A stretch of DNA of 43,662 nt from positions 1-43,662 of the forward strand of contig CANKMT010000044.1 of the NCBI GenBank assembly GCA_947482825.1. The letters are read 5' to 3'. This DNA comes from Betaproteobacteria bacterium. Lineage in GTDB: Bacteria; Pseudomonadota; Gammaproteobacteria; Burkholderiales; SG8-39. The notes beneath the pieces were generated by a model. It saw only the letters and a list, made by a program, of their open reading frames with translations. It was not told the origin of the DNA and did not search any database. Within the stretch, counting starts at the first letter, position 1, and each line of letters begins with the position of its first letter. Made by a program: the position numbers and the translations under genes. Below, one piece after another: positions 14,934 to 22,920 of this stretch.

Positions 14934-15941
14934 TCAGAAGCCCTCCAGGACGATCTTTCCTATGGTGGTGCTGCTCTCGATCAGCGCGTGCGCCTTCTTC
15001 AGGTTGGAGGCATTGATGGTGCCGAGATTCTTCGTCATCGTCGTCCTCAGCGTGCCGGCATCGACCAGGGCCGAGACTTCGTTCAACAGGTCGTGCTGCG
15101 CCTGGATGTCCGGCGTGTTGAAAGTCGAGCGCGTGAACATTCCCTCCCAATGCGCCGAGACGCATTTGGGCCGGAGCGGCATGAGGTCGAGCGTACCGGG
15201 GTCGTCGATCAGGCCGAACGCGCCTTGCGGCGCGATGATCCCGGGCACCGCCGGGTAGTGCTTCGCGGTCTGGGTCAGGCTGGCGATGTAGTTCACTTCC
15301 GGGATGCCGATGCCCTTGAGCTGCTCGGCCAGCGGCTTGGTGTGGTCGATCGTGTAGTGGGCGCCCAGGTCGATGCACCACTTGATCGTCTCGGGGCGCG
15401 AGGCGGTGGCAATCACTGTGAGGCCGGTGAGCTTGCGCGCGAGCTGGATCATGATCGAGCCGACACCGCCTGCGCCGCCGATCACCAGCAGGCTGCCCTT
15501 GGCGTCGGCGCGCTTCGGGATGTGCATGCGGTCGAACATCAGCTCCCATGCGGTGATCGAAGTCAGCGGCAGCGAGGCAGACTGCACGAACGAAAGCGAT
15601 TTCGGCTTTTTCCCGACGATGCGTTCGTCGACTGCATGCAACTCGGCGTTGGTACCGGGCCGGATGTTCGAGCCGGCGTAGAAGACTTCGTCGCCAGGTC
15701 GGAACAGCGTTGCCTCCTTGCCTACCGACTTCACCACGCCCGCGGCGTCGAAGCCGAGGATCTTCGTTTCGCCCGCGACTGCGCCGCGCATGCGCATCTT
15801 GGTATCGACCGGGTTGACCGAGATCGCCCTGACTTCCACGACGAGGTCGCGCGCACGCGGCTCGGGTGCCGGGGCATCGAAGTCGATGAGGGACTCGCCC
15901 TCGGTGACGGCCAAGCTCTTTCTGAATCCAACGGCTTTCAT
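14934..15941 (-). CDS. Zinc-type alcohol dehydrogenase-like / quinone oxidoreductase (MDR superfamily)
   Basis: A 335-residue medium-chain reductase. The N-terminal GroES-like part includes VRAISVNPVDTKMRMRG and GFDAAGVV; the NADPH-binding part has VIGGAGGVGSIM followed by HYTIDHTKPL. The cysteines of true zinc alcohol dehydrogenases are lacking, so it is likely a zinc-free NADPH-dependent reductase. The start MKAVGFRKS at 15941 is preferred; MRA before it is possible (15950). It is first in an operon with the enolase-superfamily gene and divergent from the PhyH gene across 94 bases. Confidence 0.85.
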   Translation of the reverse strand: MKAVGFRKSLAVTEGESLIDFDAPAPEPRARDLVVEVRAISVNPVDTKMRMRGAVAGETKILGFDAAGVVKSVGKEATLFRPGDEVFYAGSNIRPGTNAELHAVDERIVGKKPKSLSFVQSASLPLTSITAWELMFDRMHIPKRADAKGSLLVIGGAGGVGSIMIQLARKLTGLTVIATASRPETIKWCIDLGAHYTIDHTKPLAEQLKGIGIPEVNYIASLTQTAKHYPAVPGIIAPQGAFGLIDDPGTLDLMPLRPKCVSAHWEGMFTRSTFNTPDIQAQHDLLNEVSALVDAGTLRTTMTKNLGTINASNLKKAHALIESSTTIGKIVLEGF

Positions 15942-15989
15942 GGCTCTCATCCTTGAAACAGTGGAGGGGAGACGATAAACGAGGGCGTG

Positions 15990-16017
15990 CCGCAGTGCTA
16001 GACTTTCGCCACTGCGG
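15990..16017. promoter_or_regulatory. Extended -10 promoter inside an inverted repeat, upstream of the PhyH gene
   Basis: TGcTAGACT (15996-16004) fits an extended -10 for the rightward PhyH gene starting at 16036. It lies within an inverted repeat: CCGCAGTG (15990-15997), 12 bases, CACTGCGG (16010-16017), both arms perfect. This could be an operator that blocks the promoter, or a hairpin at the start of the mRNA. No regulator gene is adjacent. Confidence 0.4.
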
Positions 16018-16035
16018 TTTGCAGGAGGAGGCAGC

Positions 16036-16866
16036 ATGAAACTGAGCGCCGAACAAAAGGCCGCCTACGAACGCGACGGTTTTCTCGTGTTCCCCGGGCT
16101 CGTGAGCCTCGAAGAGGTTGCACTGCTGCGCAGCGAAGTCGTTCGCCTGCGCGACATCGACGCTCCGGGCGTCGTGCGCGAAGGTTCCAGCGGCGCGCCG
16201 AAATCGATGTTCCGGCTGCACGAGGACAACGGGCCCGGCGCCTCGCCCGTCTTCCGGGCGCTTTCTCGAACGCCGCGCGTGCTCGGGGTGGCGCAGCAGG
16301 TACTGAACGATCCCGACCTCTACCTGCATCACTCCAAGGTCAACGTGAAAGCCGCGATCGAAGGCTCGGTTTGGCCCTGGCACCAGGACTACGGCTCCTG
16401 GAAGCTCGACGGCATCCAGCGGCCCGACCTGGCCACATTCGCGGTGCTGCTGGACGATGCGACCGAACTCTCAGGCTGTCTCTACCTGCTGCCCGGCAGC
16501 CACAAATGGGGCCGTACCGACGCCTACCTCGATACCAGCACGGCTTACCGGCTGTGGTCGGTGACGCCGGAGGACATGAAGCGGCGAATGAACGAATCGC
16601 CGCCGCCAGTGGCGATCGCGGGCAAGGCCGGCACCTGCGCGATCTTTCACTGCAACTTGATGCATTCGAGCGGCCACAACCTTTCGAGCAATGACCGTTG
16701 GCAGGCGTACTTCTGCTTCAACACCTGCGCGAATCGCCCGATGGAGGTCGAAACGCCGCGGCCCGACTACGTGCGCTCGACCAATTGGGCGCCGATGCAG
16801 CCGGTGGAGGATGCCGCGGTGGCCACGGTGAATGTACTGGAACCAGCACATTTACTGACGGAATAG
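16036..16866 (+). CDS. Phytanoyl-CoA dioxygenase (PhyH)-family protein
   Basis: A 276-residue Fe(II)/2-oxoglutarate oxygenase of the PhyH/ectoine hydroxylase family. It opens with the typical EQKAAYERDGFLVFPGLVS. The iron ligands are H116 and D118 (WPWHQDYG) and H210 (NLMHSSGHNLS); LYLLPGSHKWG is a conserved strand. AGGAGGAGG precedes the ATG. The substrate is unknown. It is divergent from the MDR/enolase operon and convergent with the SDR gene, and may belong to the same catabolic theme. Confidence 0.88.
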   Translation: MKLSAEQKAAYERDGFLVFPGLVSLEEVALLRSEVVRLRDIDAPGVVREGSSGAPKSMFRLHEDNGPGASPVFRALSRTPRVLGVAQQVLNDPDLYLHHSKVNVKAAIEGSVWPWHQDYGSWKLDGIQRPDLATFAVLLDDATELSGCLYLLPGSHKWGRTDAYLDTSTAYRLWSVTPEDMKRRMNESPPPVAIAGKAGTCAIFHCNLMHSSGHNLSSNDRWQAYFCFNTCANRPMEVETPRPDYVRSTNWAPMQPVEDAAVATVNVLEPAHLLTE

Positions 16867-16911
16867 TCAAGCAGGGCACGGGTCTTTGAAATTAAAAGTC
16901 GAAGATTCAGG

Positions 16912-17652
16912 TCAGAAAGGTTCTTTGTAGGGCCGCAAGTCGATCTCCTGCGCCCACGCGCTGCGCGGCTGGCGGTGGATGTGCCAATACGTTTCCGCGA
17001 TCGCGTCGATCCCGAGCAGGCCGTCTTCCCCGCGCTCCTTCAGCGCTTCCGGACGGCGCGAAATCAGGCGATGGCCGTTGATGCCGCCGTCGATCACGAC
17101 ATGCGCGACGTGGATTCCCAGCGGGCCGTACTCGCGCGCCATGCCCTGCGCGATCATGCGCAGGCCGGCCTTGGCGGCCGAGAAATGCGCGAAGCCCGGC
17201 TTGCCGCGCAGGCTGGCGGATGCGCCCGTAAACAGCACGGTTCCGCGACCCAGCGGCACGAGCCTGCGCGCAGCCTCGCGGCCGACCAGGAAGCCGCCGA
17301 AGCAACCGATGCGCCAGAACTCCTCGAAGGTTTGCGCAGTGAGTTCGCGCCAATCGATCTTCTGGTTGACGCCCGCGTTGAACGCGACAAGGTCGGCGGG
17401 ATCGCGCCCGGCGCCCGGCGCCATGGCGCGATCGAACAGGCCGATCACGTCGGATTCCAAAGTGGCGTCCATCGCGAACGCCTCGGCGCTGCCGCCCGCG
17501 GCTTCGACCGCCTTGGCTACCTGGCCCACCTTGGCCGCAGTGCGTCCCGCGACCAGCACGTGGTATCCACCGGCGGCAAAGCGCCGGCAGAGCGCCGCGC
17601 CCAACCCTTGTTCTGCGCCTACGCCAATGACTACTGCAGTGGGTTTGCCCAT
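16912..17652 (-). CDS. Atypical short-chain dehydrogenase with Phe in place of the catalytic Tyr
   Basis: A 246-residue Rossmann protein with the cofactor motif GVGAEQGLG (10-18), FNAG (91-94) and S145 in FTGASAS. Where classical SDRs have YxxxK this protein has FSAAK: F157 replaces the tyrosine and K161 is kept. The C-terminal part VVIDGGING is like its SDR relatives. It follows the amidase gene by 3 bases, so the two are an operon. With the key proton donor missing it may have altered chemistry or be a binding protein. Confidence 0.82.
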   Translation of the reverse strand: MGKPTAVVIGVGAEQGLGAALCRRFAAGGYHVLVAGRTAAKVGQVAKAVEAAGGSAEAFAMDATLESDVIGLFDRAMAPGAGRDPADLVAFNAGVNQKIDWRELTAQTFEEFWRIGCFGGFLVGREAARRLVPLGRGTVLFTGASASLRGKPGFAHFSAAKAGLRMIAQGMAREYGPLGIHVAHVVIDGGINGHRLISRRPEALKERGEDGLLGIDAIAETYWHIHRQPRSAWAQEIDLRPYKEPF

Positions 17653-17655
17653 CTT

Positions 17656-19077
17656 TTAGAGCGCAACGGCAGGGCGTCGCAGCGCGACTTCAGTCCGTTC
17701 CTCGAACGCGTGCCCCAACTGCAGCACCCCGAAATCGTCGCGGAACCGCCCGACGATCTGCAGGCCCACCGGCAGCGCCGGCGTGTCATCGGTGAACCCG
17801 GCCGGCACCGAGATCGCCGGGTGGCTGGTGACCGTGATGTAGTAGCAGGTCTTCATCCAGTCGATGTAATTGCCGAGCTTCACGCCGTTGATCTCGTCGA
17901 TATAGGCCTGCGTGACCGGGAACGGCACCACCTGGTTCACCGGCAGCAGGAGGAACTCGTAGCGGTCCATGAACTCGCGCATGCGGCGGTACACATCCGA
18001 GCGCAGCGCCATGGCGCGCGCAATGCGCGGGCCGTCGAGCTTCATGCCTTCCTCGATGTTCCAGACCACGGTGTCCTTGAGCTGGGCGCGGTTCGTCTTG
18101 AGCAGCGGGCCGTACTTCTGGACGAATCCCACGGCGCGCAGCACGTGGAAGGCTTCGTCGGCGCCCGAAAGATCGGGCTCGGCCTCCTCGACGATGCAGC
18201 CCAGCGACTCGAACACCTTGCGCCGGCTCTCGAGCACCGCTGTGACGCGCTTGTCCACCGGCAGTCCGCCGAGCGTCTTCGACCACGCGACGCGAACCTT
18301 CCTGAAGTTGCGCTTGAGCGGCTTGGCGAAGATCGAACCCGGTTCGGTGATGCTGATCGGCGAACGCAGGTCGGGGCCGGACATTGCCGAGAAGAGGAAA
18401 GCCGTGTCCTCCACCGAACGCGCGATCGGCCCGATGACCGACAGCGTGGCCCAGGCATCCCCCGTGGGGTAGTAGGGTGTGCGCCCCGGCGTCGGGCGAA
18501 AGCCCACCACGTTGCAGAAGTTGCCCGGGTTGCGAAGCGACGCGCCGAGGTCCGAGCCGTCGGCAAACGGCAGCATGCCGCAGGCCACTGCAGCCGCAGC
18601 GCCGCCCGAGGAGCCTCCGCAAGTCTTCGTGAGGTCGTAAGGGTTCGGCGTGGCGCCGAACACCTTGTTGAAGGTCTGGCTGCCGGCGGCGAACTCGGGC
18701 GTATTCGTCTTGCCAAGCGTGATCGCGCCGGCGGCCTTGAGGCGTTCGACCAGCACATGATCGGCCTCGGGCACGTTGTCCTTGTAGATCGGAGAGCCGA
18801 AAGTGGTGCGGATGCCCTTGGTGACGACCATGTCCTTGTAGGCGATTGGCAGGCCGGCCAGCGGTCCGACTTTAGACGGGTCTTTGGCCAGCTTCGCGTC
18901 GACCTTCCTCGCTTCCTTGAGCGCGGCTTCGGGAAGGAAAGTGACGATCGCGTTCATTTTCGGGTTCACGCGCTCGACCTGCGCGATATGCGCTTTCATC
19001 ACTTCGACCGCCGAGAGCTTGCGAGTGCGGATCAGGCGGGCGAGCTTCTTTGCGGACTGGAAGACGAGGTCTTTCAT
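17656..19077 (-). CDS. Amidase-signature family hydrolase
   Basis: A 473-residue amidase. The triad is K81 (IAYKDMV), S156 in CGGSSGG and S180 in DLGASLRNP, with standard spacing. The start MKDLVFQSAKKLA at 19077 is chosen from family alignment; the open frame continues far upstream without stops but only through other genes. The product removes the amide from an unknown small substrate. It is co-transcribed with the atypical SDR and lies just downstream of the RNase G gene on the same strand. Confidence 0.87.
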   Translation of the reverse strand: MKDLVFQSAKKLARLIRTRKLSAVEVMKAHIAQVERVNPKMNAIVTFLPEAALKEARKVDAKLAKDPSKVGPLAGLPIAYKDMVVTKGIRTTFGSPIYKDNVPEADHVLVERLKAAGAITLGKTNTPEFAAGSQTFNKVFGATPNPYDLTKTCGGSSGGAAAAVACGMLPFADGSDLGASLRNPGNFCNVVGFRPTPGRTPYYPTGDAWATLSVIGPIARSVEDTAFLFSAMSGPDLRSPISITEPGSIFAKPLKRNFRKVRVAWSKTLGGLPVDKRVTAVLESRRKVFESLGCIVEEAEPDLSGADEAFHVLRAVGFVQKYGPLLKTNRAQLKDTVVWNIEEGMKLDGPRIARAMALRSDVYRRMREFMDRYEFLLLPVNQVVPFPVTQAYIDEINGVKLGNYIDWMKTCYYITVTSHPAISVPAGFTDDTPALPVGLQIVGRFRDDFGVLQLGHAFEERTEVALRRPAVAL

Positions 19078-19085
19078 TGGATTCC

Positions 19086-20549
19086 TTACATTAAGACTAT
19101 GTCGAATTGTTCTTGTGTGTAGCTGCTTTCGACCTGCATCGAGATCGGCTTGCCGATGAAGTCCGAGAGCATTGCGAGCGACTGCGATTCCTCCTCCTCG
19201 AAGAGATCGATGACCGGCCGGCCGGCCAGCACCCGGTACTCTCGCGCGTTGAAGGCGCGCGCCTCGCGCAGGATCTCGCGCAGGATTTCGTAGCAGACGG
19301 TGCGCGCGGTCTTGACCTCGCCGCGCCCGCCGCAGGTCGGGCAGCCTTCGCACAGGACGTGGGCGAGCGACTCGCGGGTTCGCTTGCGCGTCATCTCGAC
19401 CAGCCCCAGTTGCGTGAAGCCGTTCACCGTCATGCGCGTGCGGTCGCGCGAAAGGGCTTTGCGAAGCTCTTCCAGCACCGCATCGCGGTGCTCCGCGTTG
19501 TCCATGTCGATGAAATCGAGCACGATGATGCCGCCCAGGTTCCTCAGGCGCAGTTGCCGCGCGATGGTTTGCGCGGCCTCGAGGTTGGTCTTGAAGATCG
19601 TGTCGTCGAAATTGCGCGTGCCCACGAACCCGCCGGTGTTCACGTCGATCGTGGTCATCGCCTCGGTCTGGTCGATGATCAGGTAGCCGCCGGACTTGAG
19701 CTCGACGCGGCGCGCGAGCGCTTTCTCGATTTCCGTTTCGACGTTGTAGAGATCGAACAGCGGCCGCTCGCCGGTGTAGTGGTCGAGCTTGGCGCGCACC
19801 TGCGGGGTATAGGTCTCGGCGAAGGCGGCGAGTTTCTGGAAATTCTCGCGCGAATCGATCATCACGCGCGCGGTGTCTCCCGAGACCATGTCGCGCATCA
19901 CGCGCTGGGCAAGCGACAGATCCTCGTAAACCAGGTCGGTCGGCTTGGCGGATACCGCGCGCTCGCGCACGTCGCGCCACAGCGTGCGCATGTAGGCGAT
20001 ATCGGCCGAAAGCTCCTCGGCGGTGGCTGTTTCGGCGATCGTGCGCACGATAAAACCGCCTTTTTCGTCTGGCGGCATTACCTGGGCGAGGCGCTCGCGA
20101 AGCGCGATCCGGTCTGCTTCGTCGCCGATTCTCTGCGAGATGCCGATGTGCGGGTCCTGCGGCTGGTACACGAGCAGCCGCCCCGCGATCGAGATCTGCG
20201 TGGACAGGCGCGCCCCCTTGGTGCCGATCGGATCCTTGATCACCTGCACGATGATCGGCTGGCCTTCGGCTAAGATCTTCTCGATCGGCTTGGTCGAATT
20301 CGCGCAGCCTTCCTTGGGGCGGTGCTCCCAGATGTCGGCCACGTGCAGGAATGCCGCGCGCTCCAGGCCGATCTCGACGAAGGCCGACTGCATGCCGGGC
20401 AGAACCCTCGCAACCCGGCCTTTGTAGATGTTGCCGACCCGTCCGCGGCTGGCGGAGCGCTCGACCAGGAGCTCCTGCGCCACGCCGTTCTGCATGACGG
20501 CGACCCGCGTTTCCTGCGGTGTGACGTTGATGAGGATTTCTTCGTCCAT
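19086..20549 (-). CDS. rng: Ribonuclease G
   Basis: A 487-residue endoribonuclease of the RNase E/G family that matures the 5' end of 16S rRNA and cuts mRNA. The S1 domain begins near NIYKGRVARVLPGMQSAFV. The catalytic aspartates lie in the TTIDVNTGGFVG and VLDFIDMD regions, and the zinc-link CPTCGGRGEVKT joins dimers. The length is normal for RNase G, without the scaffold tail of RNase E. It starts 12 bases downstream of the maf stop, matching the usual betaproteobacterial maf-rng pair. Confidence 0.95.
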   Translation of the reverse strand: MDEEILINVTPQETRVAVMQNGVAQELLVERSASRGRVGNIYKGRVARVLPGMQSAFVEIGLERAAFLHVADIWEHRPKEGCANSTKPIEKILAEGQPIIVQVIKDPIGTKGARLSTQISIAGRLLVYQPQDPHIGISQRIGDEADRIALRERLAQVMPPDEKGGFIVRTIAETATAEELSADIAYMRTLWRDVRERAVSAKPTDLVYEDLSLAQRVMRDMVSGDTARVMIDSRENFQKLAAFAETYTPQVRAKLDHYTGERPLFDLYNVETEIEKALARRVELKSGGYLIIDQTEAMTTIDVNTGGFVGTRNFDDTIFKTNLEAAQTIARQLRLRNLGGIIVLDFIDMDNAEHRDAVLEELRKALSRDRTRMTVNGFTQLGLVEMTRKRTRESLAHVLCEGCPTCGGRGEVKTARTVCYEILREILREARAFNAREYRVLAGRPVIDLFEEEESQSLAMLSDFIGKPISMQVESSYTQEQFDIVLM

Positions 20550-20560
20550 GGGTGCGCGGG

Positions 20561-21199
20561 TCAGGCCCCGCCTCTGCGGTCCTGCGGCGTGCCCATGCGC
20601 GTGATGAGCTGCGCGGTCTCGTAGAGCGGCAGCCCCATGACGCCGGAATAGCTGCCACGGATCTCGGCAATGAACTGGCCGGCGCGGCCCTGGATCGCAT
20701 AGGCGCCGGCCTTGTCGTCGGCCTCGCCCGTGGCGAGGTACTGATGGATCTCTTCGGCGGAAAGAACGCGGAATTCGACCTCGGTGCGCGATACCGCGAG
20801 CTCGACGCGCTCGTCGTACTTGAGCGCGACGGCAGTGAGCACCTCGTGCCTGCGGCCGGAAAGGGCTTCCAGCATCCTGGCTGCGTCCTGCTGGTTGGCG
20901 GGCTTGGCGAGAATGCCGCCATCGACCGTGACGGTCGTGTCGGCCGACAGCACCGGGCTGCGCGGCAACGTGCGCTGCTGCATGCGCGTCCAGCCGCTTT
21001 CGACCTTTGCGCGGCAAACGCGGACCACGTAATCGTGGGGTGTTTCACCGGCCAGGGTTTCTTCGCTGACTTCGGACTCGCCGTCGGCGCGCTCGCGGAA
21101 CAGGAGCAGCTGGAAACGCACGCCGATCTGCGCGAGCAACTCCCGGCGCCGGGGACTGCGCGAAGCGAGGTAGATGCTGCGATCTTGGTTCGTGATCAT
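20561..21199 (-). CDS. maf: Maf-family nucleoside triphosphate pyrophosphatase
   Basis: A 212-residue Maf protein that hydrolyses dTTP/UTP or modified nucleotides to monophosphates. It shows the N-terminal LASRSPRRRELL motif, SADTTV in the centre, and the C-terminal YAIQGRAGQFI and GSYSGVMGLPLYET segments. The GxYxIQG type resembles E. coli YhdE rather than YceF. It precedes rng by 11 bases and follows rlmH by 73 bases on the same strand, a conserved order. Confidence 0.93.
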   Translation of the reverse strand: MITNQDRSIYLASRSPRRRELLAQIGVRFQLLLFRERADGESEVSEETLAGETPHDYVVRVCRAKVESGWTRMQQRTLPRSPVLSADTTVTVDGGILAKPANQQDAARMLEALSGRRHEVLTAVALKYDERVELAVSRTEVEFRVLSAEEIHQYLATGEADDKAGAYAIQGRAGQFIAEIRGSYSGVMGLPLYETAQLITRMGTPQDRRGGA

Positions 21200-21272
21200 C
21201 GGAATCCCGGCAGAGGCCCGGTGGAGTGTAGCAGGGCTCGGCCTGCGGACGCCCTTGGCGCCGATGGCAGCG

Positions 21273-21746
21273 CTATTGCCGGTGATACGGGTGCCCAGTC
21301 AGCAAGGACGCGGCGCGGTAAAGCTGTTCGGCGAAGACGGCTCGCGCCAGCGCATGCGGGAGCGTAAAGCTCGAAAGCCGCACGAGCAGTTCGCAATCGC
21401 GCTTGAGGGTCGCGTCCAGCCCATCGGGTCCGCCCACCAGGAATGCGGTTGGCGCGCCCGAATCGAGCCAGTCGCGGACTTTGGCGGAAAACTGCGCGGT
21501 CGTGAGGTCCTTGCCGCGCTCATCGAGGCCGACCAGCCGGCTGCCGCGCGGGACCGCCGCGCGCAGCCTGGTTGCTTCGACGGCCATCATCTGCGGGACG
21601 CTCTTGCCGGAGGTGCGCGATTCGGCTTTGACTTCGACGAGTGCCGCTTCGTAACCGTGCGGCAATCGTTTGAGGTACTCGTCGCACGCCGCGCCGGCCC
21701 AGGCCGGCAGCTTGTCACCGACTGCGACGATGAAAAGCCGCGGCAC
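21273..21746 (-). CDS. rlmH: 23S rRNA (pseudouridine1915-N3)-methyltransferase RlmH
   Basis: A 157-residue SPOUT methyltransferase that methylates pseudouridine 1915 in 23S rRNA helix 69 of the 70S ribosome. The cofactor knot is visible in FLVGGPDGL and the C-terminus ends with the typical GHPYHR. The GTG start at 21746 gives VPRLFIVAVGDK, matching the usual N-terminus (M..L.IIAVG.K); longer frames upstream run into rsfS. It follows rsfS by 16 bases, the near-universal rsfS-rlmH pairing. Confidence 0.94.
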   Translation of the reverse strand: MPRLFIVAVGDKLPAWAGAACDEYLKRLPHGYEAALVEVKAESRTSGKSVPQMMAVEATRLRAAVPRGSRLVGLDERGKDLTTAQFSAKVRDWLDSGAPTAFLVGGPDGLDATLKRDCELLVRLSSFTLPHALARAVFAEQLYRAASLLTGHPYHRQ

Positions 21747-21762
21747 CCCCGGCTCCCGCCGT

Positions 21763-22260
21763 TCAGCCGGACTTGCGCGCCGGCTTCTTCCTGGCTGCGG
21801 CCTTGCGCGGCTTGGCGGGCGCTGCTTTCCTCGCGGGGGCTTTCTTCTTCGCCGGCGCCTTGGCCTTCGGCTTGGCCAACGTCTTGGGCCGGGGCGCGAC
21901 GCGCGCCGTGGGCTCGGGCTCACGCTTCATCTTCACGTCCTTGCCGCCCCACAGTTCCTCGAGGTTGTAGGTCAGGCGCGCGGTCGGATGCATGACGTGG
22001 ACGACGATGTCGCCCAGGTCGACGAGCACCCACTCGCCAGTGTCGCCCCCTTCGAGGCCCTTCACTTTGGCGCCGAGCTTCTTGAGCTTTTCCTGGACGT
22101 TGTCCGCAAGCGCCTTGACCTGCCGCGTGGAGTCACCGCTCGCGATGACGACGCGCTCGAAGAACGGCGACAGCCGCTCGGTGTTGAACACGACGATGTC
22201 GCGGCCCTTGATGTCTTCGAGCGCATCGACCACTGCGCGCTGCTTCTTGCGGATATCCAT
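21763..22260 (-). CDS. rsfS: Ribosome silencing factor RsfS with a histone-like basic tail
   Basis: A 165-residue protein. The first about 115 residues are a normal RsfS (ALEDIKGRDIVVFN, GDSTRQVKALADNV, EWVLVDLGDIVVHVMHP), which binds L14 and blocks joining of ribosomal subunits in starvation. The last about 48 residues are an Ala/Lys/Pro/Arg repeat, with AKAPAKKKAPARKAAPAKP as the core, like the tail of H1-type or AlgP proteins. This may bind rRNA or DNA. The start at 22260 (MDIRKKQRAVVDA) overlaps the nadD stop. Confidence 0.93.
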   Translation of the reverse strand: MDIRKKQRAVVDALEDIKGRDIVVFNTERLSPFFERVVIASGDSTRQVKALADNVQEKLKKLGAKVKGLEGGDTGEWVLVDLGDIVVHVMHPTARLTYNLEELWGGKDVKMKREPEPTARVAPRPKTLAKPKAKAPAKKKAPARKAAPAKPRKAAARKKPARKSG

Positions 22261-22898
22261 TAACGGGTTCTGCGCTCCTGCGGGCAATAGAGGTTGTGGG
22301 ATTGAATATAGTCGAGAGCCGCCTCCGGCACCATTCCGCGGACCGGTTCGCCGGCCGCGATGCGCTCGCGGATCGCGGTGGAAGAAACCTCCATCAGCGG
22401 CATCGGCACGACGAGGGCTTGGCCGGAAACAGTGAGCGGGTAAGGCGGGCGCGCGTGCAGGCCGAGCCGCGCCAGCGACTCGAGGTCGCGCCAGCGGTGC
22501 CAGGTCTGCAGGCGCTGGAACTGGTCGGCGCCGATCAGCAGCACCAACTCCACTTGCGAGCCGTATTCGGCGCGCAATTCTTCAAGGGTCTCGACCGTGT
22601 ATCCCGGAGTTGTCTTGCGCAATTCGCGCTCGTCGAGCACGAAGCGCGGTTCCTCGCGGATCGCCAGGCGGACCATGGCCGCGCGGTGTTCCGCCGCCGC
22701 GATCGGCGGTTCTCGATGCGGCGGGATGCCGCTCGGAATCCACAGGACTTTGGACAACTTCAGCGAATCGAGCGCGTTGCGCGCCATGACGACATGGGCG
22801 CTGTGGACCGGGTCGAATGCGCCGCCGAGGATGCCGATCGCACCGGCTGCCACGGGGCGCGTCGGCCCCGACCCTGCCAGGACCAGCTGGACGCTCAT
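22260..22898 (-). CDS. nadD: Nicotinate-nucleotide adenylyltransferase
   Basis: A 212-residue nucleotidyltransferase that makes deamido-NAD from nicotinate mononucleotide and ATP. It carries the T/HxGH-type motif GILGGAFDPVHSAH (22-35), then IPSGIPPHR, LIGADQFQRLQTWHRW and the C-terminal VSSTAIRERI. The first about 20 residues are variable, so a start nearer the motif is possible. The stop overlaps the rsfS start as TAATG, so the genes are coupled. It supplies NAD synthesis; no link to the nic catabolic operon is implied. Confidence 0.94.
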   Translation of the reverse strand: MSVQLVLAGSGPTRPVAAGAIGILGGAFDPVHSAHVVMARNALDSLKLSKVLWIPSGIPPHREPPIAAAEHRAAMVRLAIREEPRFVLDERELRKTTPGYTVETLEELRAEYGSQVELVLLIGADQFQRLQTWHRWRDLESLARLGLHARPPYPLTVSGQALVVPMPLMEVSSTAIRERIAAGEPVRGMVPEAALDYIQSHNLYCPQERRTR

Positions 22899-22920
22899 CC
22901 CGCCACCCCGCGAGTGCCCA

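Noticed and set aside
16975..19122. Very long plus-strand open frame opposite the SDR and amidase
   Set aside because: Arg/His/Asp-rich translation with no domain; both opposite-strand genes have full motifs.
17656..21048. A single 1130-codon open frame that would fuse the amidase to an N-terminal extension
   Set aside because: The upstream part overlaps rng and maf in another frame; the amidase family start lies at 19077.
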